This document shows, in pieces, positions 24,589 through 32,713 of a stretch of 64,000 bases of DNA. The notes beneath the pieces are model-generated. The model was not told where the DNA came from. It ran no database searches and saw nothing but the letters and a program-made list of their open reading frames with translations. Position 1 is the first letter of the stretch. The number at the start of each line of letters is the position of its first letter. Source of the stretch: Bin87 sp965222895 (GTDB taxonomy: Bacteria > Chloroflexota > Dehalococcoidia > Lucifugimonadales > UBA3495). Where the stretch lies: positions 1,302,001-1,366,000 of the forward strand of contig CBDCVB010000001.1 of the NCBI GenBank assembly GCA_965222895.1, written 5' to 3'. The position numbers and the translations under genes are program-made.

Positions 24589-26593
24589 ACTCCACCTCGG
24601 CTACTTTCCGATCGCCCTCGTATACGTACACCCAATGTTGGCCGGGAGCCCATCGCGATGGCGGTAGCGGCCCCACCGAATAAAACTGCGTGCCGCCGAA
24701 ATACTTGGCATCGGCATTCAGCGTCGAAACACGTCGATTGAAGACGAACCCGTCTTCATAGAATTCCACCACCTCTAACTCCCGGTCGAGGTTGCCTGAG
24801 GATAACTCGTAGTAGTATTCCAAATTGAGCCAGACGATGGAATTCACTGCCGACGCCGAAAACTGCAATACGGCCGGCCCATCTTTTCCGACGGTGATAT
24901 ACGCGTCGTCCACCCAGCCATTGATGCTGGGCAGCCTGGCATCCGCCGGGCGAGTATCCCGCTGGGCGGTGTCGTGGGCAACGGTTCCGTCGTACCAGCG
25001 ACCCACCACACGATCCACAGTTCCCGCATCGGTTGGAGACATAAAGGCGGCAGTCAGCTGGTTGATTCCCACCGCAGCGCCGGCCTGGTCGTCGTCGGTA
25101 TTTTCGACAGCCGACACTAGGTACAGGGTGCGGAAGCCGCGCTGGAACTGGTTTTCGCCCAGGCTGCCGTACATATCGAGGAACAGACGCTCGCCCAAAG
25201 CATAATTGCAGTCGAAGGCGTCCGGGTACAGACTGGTATCGAACCTGGCCAGGGCTTTGATGTTGCTGGCGACGGCGCACGGGTAATTGTTCGGCTCCAG
25301 AGGTTTGCCGTTGCGGGCACGTTCGGAGATGGATGCCAGGAAATCCGCGGCTCCTTCGTCGATCCAGTCCTCGCTCCCTTTCCAGTAGTAGTGGGCAACC
25401 TCGTGGGCAATGATGTGCCCGGCAAAATCGGCTTCCCGGCTGCCATCGTCAACGTCGTGCTCCGGTAGAATGGCGATGTGCGTTCCAAAGTTGGTGCCGG
25501 CGGCCGTGGGCTTAACCGCGTTTTCGAACAGTAATCCTACGAAATTGGTGGGCAGGGGCGCGCCCATAAAGGCTTCGACCTGCCGCACCGAATACTCCAG
25601 CAAGTCCATGCTGCGCTCCGCTCCCGGTCCGGTGCGGATGATGGCCAAATCCACATCCCCGGATAATGGCAGGGTGATAGTGAGCTGTTCCACCGCGATG
25701 CCGGAGGGGTCCAACAGGGTGTCAATCAAGCCCGGGTTGGTTTCATTGACGCCGTAGAGCAAGGCAACGATTTTGGCCCAGTCGTCGGTAATGCCACCAC
25801 TCAGGGTAGGATGGGACAACACCTCACGCAGGGTACCGGGCGCTTCATATTCCATGAACCAGAGGGACAGCGTCGCAGCTTGGTCCGCTGGGTCTACCGT
25901 TTGCAGGAAGGGCATTGCAACGATACGTTGCGCGCTGCTCTCATCGCGCTGGGCGATGCGGTGCAGGGTTTCCACCGTGTCGTACTCTGAGGCGGTCAGG
26001 CCGTCGGCTACCCAGCCGTAACCCACCACGCGGCCAGCGATGTCCGGATAGAACGCGGCCAAATTCACCAGTTCGTTTGCGCCCAACAATTCGGGCTGGC
26101 TGATTCCGTCGGCGATCCAGGGCAGTCCGCTAATGGCGGCTGCCGACTGCGGGTGCTGTTGCATCAGGTAGGGCCCGTTGTCCAGGTCGCGGATGGTCAA
26201 ACGGCCATCGGACTCGGCGACGGCAGTTGGCGCCAGGGTTACGGTGGGCGCCACGGTTGCAGTGGGCGACGAGATTGCCGGTGTCGGCGTCAGGGCCGGT
26301 GGCGCAACATCGGTCGCATCGACCCGAGTCGGTCCCGCTGTTGTCATCGACTGTGCGCTGCCATCGGGTGTCTGCGTCCGAGCCAGTTCAGTGGCGCTGA
26401 TACGGGCCAACGCAGCGTCGATGACGGCCTGCACGTCGGGAGTTGGCCCGGCGTCGTCGGAGCCACAAGCCACCACCGTTGCCATCAACGCGGCTACCAA
26501 CGCGGCCACCAACCCGATTGAACCGGCACGTATGGCCCGTGTCGATTTAAAAATGTCGCAAACCGATTGGAATAGCGCGGATTGGAATAGCAT
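24572..26593 (-). CDS. secreted lipoprotein with HExxH peptidase-like domain, larger paralogue
   Basis: A 673-residue paralogue of the following gene. The lipobox is TVVACGS at about residue 43 after a long hydrophobic stretch. A Thr/Pro linker is followed by an extra domain of about 170 residues (RLTIRDLDNGPYL to LIDTLLDPSGI) that its partner lacks. Then come IAHEVAHYYWKGSEDWIDEGAADFLAS and the same C-terminal end YEGDRKVAEVEYEVT. Both keep the HExxH and the downstream Glu, so both could be active. The two are co-transcribed. It is divergent from the SDR-fold gene at 26710. Confidence 0.75.
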   Translation of the reverse strand: MLFQSALFQSVCDIFKSTRAIRAGSIGLVAALVAALMATVVACGSDDAGPTPDVQAVIDAALARISATELARTQTPDGSAQSMTTAGPTRVDATDVAPPALTPTPAISSPTATVAPTVTLAPTAVAESDGRLTIRDLDNGPYLMQQHPQSAAAISGLPWIADGISQPELLGANELVNLAAFYPDIAGRVVGYGWVADGLTASEYDTVETLHRIAQRDESSAQRIVAMPFLQTVDPADQAATLSLWFMEYEAPGTLREVLSHPTLSGGITDDWAKIVALLYGVNETNPGLIDTLLDPSGIAVEQLTITLPLSGDVDLAIIRTGPGAERSMDLLEYSVRQVEAFMGAPLPTNFVGLLFENAVKPTAAGTNFGTHIAILPEHDVDDGSREADFAGHIIAHEVAHYYWKGSEDWIDEGAADFLASISERARNGKPLEPNNYPCAVASNIKALARFDTSLYPDAFDCNYALGERLFLDMYGSLGENQFQRGFRTLYLVSAVENTDDDQAGAAVGINQLTAAFMSPTDAGTVDRVVGRWYDGTVAHDTAQRDTRPADARLPSINGWVDDAYITVGKDGPAVLQFSASAVNSIVWLNLEYYYELSSGNLDRELEVVEFYEDGFVFNRRVSTLNADAKYFGGTQFYSVGPLPPSRWAPGQHWVYVYEGDRKVAEVEYEVTP

Positions 26594-26644
26594 GAGAACC
26601 AGTATACCCGACGGCGCCCTGGGTTCCCGAGCGACGGGGGTGCG

Positions 26645-26650
26645 CTATAA
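26645..26650 (+). promoter_or_regulatory. -10 box for the SDR-fold gene
   Basis: A perfect TATAAT 60 bases upstream of the start codon; the -35 region (TTCCCG, spacer 16) is poor. Confidence 0.4.
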
Positions 26651-26709
26651 TGCCGCCACACAACACCGATACGAGAGCAACAACGGACCGCATCAGGGAG
26701 GCGACACGC

Positions 26710-27462
26710 ATGGGGAAGCTGGACGGAAGAGTAGCGTTGATTACCGGCTCGGGCCGCAACATCGGCCGGGCGACGGCCCTGATGATGGCAGCAGAGGGCG
26801 CGAATATCGTAGTGAATGCCCGCAGCAATCGGGACGAGGCCGAGGCCACCGCCGCCGCAGTTGAAGAACTGGGCGTAAAGGCGTTGCCCGTGTTGGCGGA
26901 CGTTTCCCAGAAAGACCAGGTGGACGCCATGATTGACGCGGCGTTGTCTACGTTTGGTCGCATCGACATACTGGTTAACAACGCGGCCATACGTCCACAC
27001 AAACCGTTCGTCGAGCTGACGTTGGAGGATTGGGAGTACGTGCGGGGCGTGGTGCTGGACGGGTCGTTCTACACTGTGAAAGGCGTCATCGAGCAGATGG
27101 TGGCCAACAACTTTGGCCGCATCGTGTTCCTCACCGGCGATGGGGCGTTTCGGGGCGGCGCAATGCGCGCCCACGTGTCCGCTGCCAAGATGGGCATGGT
27201 CGGTATGGCGCGCAGCCTGGCGTCCGAATTCGCCGGCAACAACATCCGGGTCAACGTAGTCTCTCCCGGCAGCATCGACACTTCGCGCGCCAACCCGGAG
27301 TGGTACGCCGGACGGGTCCCCGATGCCGGCGGTATCCCGCTAGGCCGCCAGGGCAAACCCGACGAAATCGCATCGACCGTAACCTTCCTGTGCACCGATG
27401 ACGGCGGCTTCATCACGGGACAGACGATACACGTGAATGGGGGGCAGGGCTACTTTGGGTAG
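26710..27462 (+). CDS. SDR-fold protein lacking catalytic Ser and Tyr
   Basis: A 250-residue protein with the Rossmann fold of short-chain dehydrogenases: GSGRNIGRA (cofactor loop, residues 13-21), DILVNNAA (86-93) and VVSPGSIDTSR. In ordinary members the triad is Ser...Tyr-x3-Lys. Here the segments read FLTGDGAFRGG and AHVSAAKMG, so Ser is Gly143 and Tyr is Val156; Lys160 remains. It should still bind NAD(P), but ordinary alcohol-ketone chemistry would be impaired. GGGAGG precedes ATG 26710; the extension to 26650 covers the promoter and is rejected. Confidence 0.8.
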   Translation: MGKLDGRVALITGSGRNIGRATALMMAAEGANIVVNARSNRDEAEATAAAVEELGVKALPVLADVSQKDQVDAMIDAALSTFGRIDILVNNAAIRPHKPFVELTLEDWEYVRGVVLDGSFYTVKGVIEQMVANNFGRIVFLTGDGAFRGGAMRAHVSAAKMGMVGMARSLASEFAGNNIRVNVVSPGSIDTSRANPEWYAGRVPDAGGIPLGRQGKPDEIASTVTFLCTDDGGFITGQTIHVNGGQGYFG

Positions 27463-27478
27463 GAATATGCACCAGATG

Positions 27479-28105
27479 CTAGAGGTTGCAGAGGAAGCCA
27501 GCAACCTGTCCAAATGCTGGAGATGACCAATCCCACACGCCAGCATCGGCCGCTTCTCCGAGGCGGCGGCCGGGTTCCTTGCCAGCAGCCAAGTAGGCAT
27601 GTAGCCGGGATTTCGCTCTTTGGCGGGATTCAATACCGGCTGTCGCGGCGCATTCCAAGTACTGGTCGGCACAGATTAGCAATGGATTGTCTTCCATGAG
27701 CGCGCTGAGGCACAAATCTTCCAGAGCGCCGGCATCAGAATCAGGCGGGATAATGAGGACGGATACGCTGCGGCCGGCGTCCGCAACCGGGAGCATAGGC
27801 GCTGTTGGGGTTGGTAACCCGACTCGTTGCAACTGACTAACTACGCTCTCAAACGCCGACTGGCGGTTGGAGTCGGCATCTCGCGCAATTCCTAATGCAG
27901 TAACGCCGCCGAATTGTGGGTTGCGAACTAGTAGGCCCAGAATATTCCTCAGATTATACCTTCCGCCATAAGTTTCGGTCTGTATATTGGGAATTTGTAA
28001 GTATCGTGCGAAAGCGTTAAAGAATCGTTGATCATCCAGTCCTTCAACCAGAAGTAGTTTCTCCGATGTGATGTGTAGGGCGTCCGCAGCCCTACGCAGT
28101 GTCAT
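27479..28105 (-). CDS. TOPRIM-domain protein (DUF3226-like)
   Basis: A 208-residue protein with a TOPRIM metal site: Glu21 in LLLVEGLDDQRFF and Asp76/Asp78 in GIARDADSNRQ. A further acidic site is IPPDSDAGALEDL. TOPRIM domains cut or handle DNA in OLD-type nucleases and RNase M5. It follows the AAA ATPase gene with a TGATG stop-start overlap, so the two are translated together. GTG 28108 is an alternative start. The pairing with an ATPase resembles OLD-type and PARIS-like defence systems, in which the ATPase senses and the TOPRIM protein acts. That role is inference. Confidence 0.7.
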   Translation of the reverse strand: MTLRRAADALHITSEKLLLVEGLDDQRFFNAFARYLQIPNIQTETYGGRYNLRNILGLLVRNPQFGGVTALGIARDADSNRQSAFESVVSQLQRVGLPTPTAPMLPVADAGRSVSVLIIPPDSDAGALEDLCLSALMEDNPLLICADQYLECAATAGIESRQRAKSRLHAYLAAGKEPGRRLGEAADAGVWDWSSPAFGQVAGFLCNL

Positions 28106-29247
28106 CACCGTATCTCCATAGGGTGTTCGAACGCGTACTTGAGTGCGTCAAGGTCATCATAATGTACGGATTGGAAGCGCTGGGATTTGTGGCTCCATTG
28201 GATACGCATATAGTTGAACTCGTCAAGGCCGCATACAGCATCAATAGCATCAACAGCAGCGCGAATGCACTCATAACTATGTGTGGTAGCGAATACTTGC
28301 ACGTTGAATTTCTTCGATAAGTCGTTCAGCGCTTTCCAGACATCGACCAGAACGGAATAGTGCAGGCCGTTTTCGATTTCGTCAATCAGTATCGAACCAT
28401 TACTGACTTCTATGAAAGCTAGCGTGAGTTCTAAAAGACGTGCGAATCCGCTTCCCATCAACATGACAGGGATAATACGTCCGGTACCGATGTCGCCATA
28501 GATTAACGCTGGACCTTCTGCGCTTGGCACTGCGGTTAACCTTCGCAAGCGCGGCTCTACTAGCTGCAAAACGTTCTCAACATCGTGCAGGTAGCCGCCG
28601 ATTTCCGCCCGGCCAAACCGCGCTGCCAGTTCCGGAGGCCCAATGCGTCCCAGCGACTGCATAAATACGCTGCTCCTGCGGTCAGGGCTATGTCCCCCAC
28701 TTTCTGCCCGCAGAGCGGCAACGTTACCATCAAATTGAAGACCAGCAGCAACAGGTAGTTCGAATGGCAATGGGGTTATTTCTATCCAGGCACGCGCGGG
28801 AAATTGATTTCCCGCTGGGTCTGTATATTCAAAAACGATCTCTTCGTCATATAAGCTTATCGGTTGTGATCCTTTGGTCTGCGGTTCTGCAAAAAGTCCT
28901 GAGGCGATTCGTGTGGCGCTCTCTTTACGGGGCTGACGAGAAATGGTTAGTATCCGAACGCCGTAATCACCATCTTCTTTGGCACTCAGTTTGATGGGCG
29001 AATTAGTTTGGTATTCCCTGAAAAGGTCAGAAAACAATTCGCCAGGCTCGCTTCCTGGCAAGCCACGCCAGAGGTTTATTCGTCGCGCTAGCTCTGGGTT
29101 ATTCTGTCCTGCGTGCAACCATAGCGCTTCCAGTAGCGCGGTCTTTCCGGCATTGTTCTGACCAGCAATCAGGTTGACGCGGGCCAGCGGTTCGACCGTC
29201 AGTTGGTCGAACAAGCGGAAATTCTCAATGCTGAATGAGGTGTACAT
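28105..29247 (-). CDS. AAA ATPase of OLD/AAA_15 type
   Basis: A 380-residue ABC-like AAA ATPase. Walker A is GQNNAGKT (residues 29-36) after the usual SFSIENFRLFDQL start. Walker B is SILIDEIENGLH about residue 290. ATTHSYECI is the sensor-like segment. ATPases like this are joined to, or sit beside, TOPRIM nucleases. Start ATG 29247 (AGAGG upstream) gives the normal family N-terminus; 20 further upstream codons are not conserved. First gene of the pair. Base composition is visibly more AT-rich than neighbouring metabolic genes, in line with transfer. Confidence 0.75.
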   Translation of the reverse strand: MYTSFSIENFRLFDQLTVEPLARVNLIAGQNNAGKTALLEALWLHAGQNNPELARRINLWRGLPGSEPGELFSDLFREYQTNSPIKLSAKEDGDYGVRILTISRQPRKESATRIASGLFAEPQTKGSQPISLYDEEIVFEYTDPAGNQFPARAWIEITPLPFELPVAAGLQFDGNVAALRAESGGHSPDRRSSVFMQSLGRIGPPELAARFGRAEIGGYLHDVENVLQLVEPRLRRLTAVPSAEGPALIYGDIGTGRIIPVMLMGSGFARLLELTLAFIEVSNGSILIDEIENGLHYSVLVDVWKALNDLSKKFNVQVFATTHSYECIRAAVDAIDAVCGLDEFNYMRIQWSHKSQRFQSVHYDDLDALKYAFEHPMEIR

Positions 29248-29337
29248 TGCGTTCGGCCTCTGCGATTGTTTACGGGTAGTGTAGCAAACCAGCCACACTA
29301 CCCGCACGTAGGAGCGCCCGCTGAATGTTCGGTGTAG

Positions 29338-30027
29338 TTACCCCGCCCGCACCCGTATCTCCCTCAGGTCATCGGCTATCGTCAGCTTTGCGTCCGTCTG
29401 CTCCTGAATATCCTCCGGCGACCAACCGGGGGCGTTCTCGCGCAGCATGAACCCATCGGGCGTTATCTCGAACAGCCCCAGGTCGGTGGCCAGCAGCTTT
29501 ACGACGCCGGGCGCGGTGATCGGCAGCGTGCAGCGTTTGAGCAGCCTTCGCTCTCCGTTGCGCTGGTTGTGCTCCATGGCGATGAATACCCGCTTGGCGC
29601 ACGCCGCCAGATCCATCGCGCCGCCGATTCCGCCGCCCTTGCGCACCGGAATGCGCCAGTTCGCAAAGTCGCCGTTCTCCGACACCTCGTAGGCGCCCAT
29701 CACCGTAACGTCCACCATGCCCTTGCGGATGAGACCGAATGAGTCGGCGTGATGCACGATGGCCATGCCCGGCAGGGCGACCACATTTTGCCCGCCGGCG
29801 TTAACCAGATGCCTGTCCTCTTCGCCGGCCGGCGCCAGCGGCCCGAACCCGATGACGCCGTTCTCGGAGTGGAAGATAATCTCCTTGTCCGGCTCGCTCT
29901 CCAGATAGTTTGAGCACAGCGTCGGCATCCCTACGCCAAGGTTCACAATCCAGCCGTCCTGGAACTCCATCGCCAACCGGTCACACATCGTTTGCCGTGA
30001 CAGGCGGGGTTTATCGGCCGTAGTCAT
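29338..30027 (-). CDS. scoB: 3-oxoacid CoA-transferase, subunit B
   Basis: A 229-residue class I CoA-transferase B subunit, which moves CoA between an acyl-CoA and a free acid such as acetoacetate or 3-oxoadipate. The catalytic Glu is in HSENGVIGFGPL. GVGMPTLCSNYL and RKGGGIGGAMDLAAC are family segments. It forms a heteromer with the subunit A encoded upstream (30159-30857), separated by 131 bp. The exact substrate pair cannot be told. Confidence 0.85.
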   Translation of the reverse strand: MTTADKPRLSRQTMCDRLAMEFQDGWIVNLGVGMPTLCSNYLESEPDKEIIFHSENGVIGFGPLAPAGEEDRHLVNAGGQNVVALPGMAIVHHADSFGLIRKGMVDVTVMGAYEVSENGDFANWRIPVRKGGGIGGAMDLAACAKRVFIAMEHNQRNGERRLLKRCTLPITAPGVVKLLATDLGLFEITPDGFMLRENAPGWSPEDIQEQTDAKLTIADDLREIRVRAG

Positions 30028-30158
30028 GGTGTTCTCCTTTGCTTTCTTTTGTGGAGGAAACTTGCGCCCGCTTCCTGGACGGGAACGGTTCGGGCGACGG
30101 GAACGGTTCGGGGCGAAGGCAAAATTCGTGCGGCGGGTAGCGTCGGCGCAAAGCTGGG

Positions 30159-30857
30159 CTAGTCCCAGTTTCCGTCCGGCGGTATTTTGATCAGGCGGTC
30201 TACGTAAACGCCGGGTACATGAACGCAGTCGGGGTCGATTTCACCCGGTTCTACGATACTATCCTCAACTTCGACCACGGTGATGTCGGCGGCCATTGCC
30301 ATGACGGGGTTGAAGTTGCGTTGAGTCAGGCGGAATTGCAGGTTGCCAAAGGTATCGGCGCGCCAGGCCCTGATGAGCGCAAAATCGGCCGGCAGCGGAT
30401 ATTCCAGGACGTAGGTACGGCCGTTTATTTCCCGATGCTCCTTGCCCTCGGCCAGCTCGGTGCCGACGCTAGCCGGAGTATAGAAAGCCCCAATACCGGC
30501 GCCGGCGGCGCGCATCCGCTCAGCCAACGTTCCCTGGGGCACGAGTTCAGCATCCAGTTCCCCATCGTTGTACATTTGCACAAAGGGCGTTATCTGCGAC
30601 GGGTGCGTGGGGGCGGTAAACGCGCAGATCATCTTCTTGACCTGACCGGCCTCGATGAGGGTACCCACGTCCACCTTGTCATCCATGCTGCCGGCGTTGT
30701 TGGATATGCCGGTCAAGTTCTTCACACCCAGCCGGTGCACGGCGGCCAGCAGGTTGCGGGCCAAACCTACGTTGCCGAAACCCGGGGACATGAATGTCAT
30801 GCCGTCCTTCATATCGGCGACGGCGGAATCGAAGTCGGCGTAAACCTTGTTTTTCAT
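30159..30857 (-). CDS. scoA: 3-oxoacid CoA-transferase, subunit A
   Basis: A 232-residue A subunit of the same CoA-transferase. Family segments: MSPGFGNVGLARNLL, TGISNNAG, ELVPQGTLAERMRAAGAGIGAFYTP, LIRAWRADTFGNLQFR and FNPVMAMAADITVVEVE. Start ATG 30857 with GGGAG about 9 bases upstream; an upstream frame reaches 31295 but is antisense junk. Usual A-then-B gene order. Confidence 0.85.
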   Translation of the reverse strand: MKNKVYADFDSAVADMKDGMTFMSPGFGNVGLARNLLAAVHRLGVKNLTGISNNAGSMDDKVDVGTLIEAGQVKKMICAFTAPTHPSQITPFVQMYNDGELDAELVPQGTLAERMRAAGAGIGAFYTPASVGTELAEGKEHREINGRTYVLEYPLPADFALIRAWRADTFGNLQFRLTQRNFNPVMAMAADITVVEVEDSIVEPGEIDPDCVHVPGVYVDRLIKIPPDGNWD

Positions 30858-30973
30858 CGGGATTGGCTCCCTGTTGAGTTTGGCCGGCGGCGAGCCAGCG
30901 CCGACTATTATACTAGCAACGGGGATGCCGGCAATCCGCTGCCATTGACGGGTAAATTCCCCCCAGGGTTCGG

Positions 30974-31153
30974 TTAGGGTTCGGTGTCGTACACTATCTT
31001 GCCGTCCCGGTAAGTAACCACCGAGCCGAGCAGGGCGATATTGCGCTTGCGGGCTTTTATGGCGGCGCGCTTCATGGCTTCCAGGGCCGCAAGGGCAGTC
31101 TTGCTGGGCTCCTGTAGAGAGGTATCTTCGGCTTGTTTTACTTTGGTATTCAT
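30974..31153 (-). CDS. small protein paired with zeta-like toxin (putative antitoxin)
   Basis: A 59-residue protein that begins at the stop of the zeta-like gene (TGATG). It is basic in the middle (AAIKARKRNIALLGSV) and ends VVTYRDGKIVYDTEP, a pattern common in small proteins found next to zeta-type P-loop genes. By position it may neutralise the partner, but no test is possible from the sequence. Confidence 0.55.
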   Translation of the reverse strand: MNTKVKQAEDTSLQEPSKTALAALEAMKRAAIKARKRNIALLGSVVTYRDGKIVYDTEP

Positions 31154-31674
31154 CAATTTGCTCCTTCGGAAACCAACACCGGTGCGTTTCCTGTGCAGTC
31201 GTAAATAGCCCAGAAATCGACCAAATGACGGTACATATTCTCGAAGTTCTGCATCCCCGCCTGGAATCGCCGGCGAATATCGACTTCCGGAACATTGTGC
31301 CCGCCTTCGGCTACCCTTTGTCTAACCCTACTCACTGCAACATCCGCATCTGGCAACCGCAGATAGTACAATTCTACTCGGTAGCCCTGTTCCTGCCAAC
31401 GGGGAATCATGCGAGCATAGCCGCGTCCGCTGAGGGTGGTCTCGAAGGCGAAGCTGCGGCCCCGACTGACGTAATCGGCAATCATGTTCAGCATCATGCG
31501 GCCGGCCGCCATCGCTTCCTGCTCCGGCTGCAGCGGGTTCAGCCCCGCCGCTATCAGGTCGGCATTGACGAAAGTGGGGCAATTCGCTTCGTTAAGCAGA
31601 AACTCTCTGGCGAATGTGGTTTTGCCGGCCCCGTTCGGGCCGGCGATTATCAGAATGGTCTGGTCCGGAGTCAC
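31153..31674 (-). CDS. zeta-toxin-like P-loop kinase
   Basis: A 173-residue protein. Walker A is GPNGAGKT (residues 12-19), followed by FVNADLIAAGLNPL and FAFETTLSGRGYARMI, the order of the zeta toxin / AAA_33 family. Zeta toxins phosphorylate UDP-N-acetylglucosamine; many chromosomal relatives are not shown to be toxic. Start GTG 31674 overlaps the stop of the lyase gene (TAGTG), so it is translationally linked upstream and, through TGATG, downstream. Confidence 0.75.
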   Translation of the reverse strand: MTPDQTILIIAGPNGAGKTTFAREFLLNEANCPTFVNADLIAAGLNPLQPEQEAMAAGRMMLNMIADYVSRGRSFAFETTLSGRGYARMIPRWQEQGYRVELYYLRLPDADVAVSRVRQRVAEGGHNVPEVDIRRRFQAGMQNFENMYRHLVDFWAIYDCTGNAPVLVSEGAN

Positions 31675-32561
31675 TAATGCCCGACGCGGTCCTGGAAATC
31701 GCGCTCCGTGGTGGCCGCTTCCACCGCCTGGTATTCGGGCAGGCTGATGAGCGCTTCGACCTCGGCGCGGCGGGCTGCTACGTCGGCAGCGCCGATGCCG
31801 ATGTGGCCGGTATCCCGCAGGCTGGTGTACACCCGCTGCAAACCCTCCACCGCCGCGATGGCCGGCGTGGTGGCGTAGATGATTACCTTGTAGCCCAGCT
31901 CCTCGTATTCCTCAACCGTGATGTCGTCGGTGCCGGCGATAACCAGGAGTGGCACATCTGCGACACCGGCGCGGTACGTCGCCAGGTCTTCTCGCTGCCG
32001 CACACCCCGAGGCATCACCACGTCGACGCCCAAATCGCGCAGGGCGTTGCCCCGGCGGATGGCTTCCTCCATGTCTCCTTCGACGGCAGTGAACGCGTCG
32101 GTGCGGCCAATCATCAGGAAATTGGGATCGTTCCGTGCTTCCAGCGCGTAGCGCATCTTTTCCAGAAATTCGTCCATGGGTATGACGTGCTCCAGGCCGG
32201 CATGATATGACGCCCGCTTGGGAAACACCTGGTCTTCGATGTGAATGCCGCAGATGCCGGCCCGCTCGAAGGTGCGAACGGTGTGCATGGTGTGTACCGG
32301 GTCGCCATAGCCGGCGCCGGCATCGCAGATGATGGGCAGGTTAACCGACCGGGCCACCCGCTGCGCCACGTCCACCTGCTCGGTCAGCGTCATCAGCGGC
32401 TCGGTAACGGCCAGGTGCGCTCCGCTCATATACCCGCCCACGTACACGGTATCAAAGCCCAGCGACTGCACCACCCGGGCCGACATCGGATCGTAAGCGC
32501 CGGGCGCAAGGATGGTTTCGCCAGCCACCAGCCGCGCTTTCAGGTTAGATTGCAAAGTCAT
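31674..32561 (-). CDS. PEP mutase / isocitrate lyase superfamily protein
   Basis: A 295-residue TIM-barrel enzyme of the methylisocitrate lyase group. Segments: LAPGAYDPMSARVVQSLGFDTVYVGG, ICDAGAGYGDP (Mg site), GIHIEDQVFPKR, and MIGRTDAFTAVEG. The usual KKCGH loop with catalytic Cys is replaced by PKRASYHAG (residues 114-122), so it is unlikely to be a true (methyl)isocitrate lyase. Oxaloacetate decarboxylase or a C-C bond hydrolase are alternatives. AAGGAGG is placed for ATG 32561, not for GTG 32570. Confidence 0.8.
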   Translation of the reverse strand: MTLQSNLKARLVAGETILAPGAYDPMSARVVQSLGFDTVYVGGYMSGAHLAVTEPLMTLTEQVDVAQRVARSVNLPIICDAGAGYGDPVHTMHTVRTFERAGICGIHIEDQVFPKRASYHAGLEHVIPMDEFLEKMRYALEARNDPNFLMIGRTDAFTAVEGDMEEAIRRGNALRDLGVDVVMPRGVRQREDLATYRAGVADVPLLVIAGTDDITVEEYEELGYKVIIYATTPAIAAVEGLQRVYTSLRDTGHIGIGAADVAARRAEVEALISLPEYQAVEAATTERDFQDRVGH

Positions 32562-32598
32562 CAGGTTCACGCCTCCTTGGTTTGCTACGGATGAGGTT

Positions 32599-32626
32599 AC
32601 ATGGATGAACAGGATATACAGGATTC
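32599..32626 (+). repeat. short dispersed repeat, GGATGAACAGGAT type
   Basis: ACATGGATGAACAGGATATA plus a further ACAGGATTC, in the gap upstream of the lyase gene. Same family as the other copies in this window. Confidence 0.6.
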
Positions 32627-32713
32627 GGAATCGGGTTGGGTAACGTTTTGTGCCTTACATCCGGTGCATCCAATTTCTTGTCTTGTTGTTCCCGTGTCTG
32701 GTTATTGCCTGGT

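Noticed and set aside
30858..31295. N-terminal extension of CoA-transferase subunit A
   Set aside because: It is antisense or overlapping with the small protein and zeta-like genes and not like the family.
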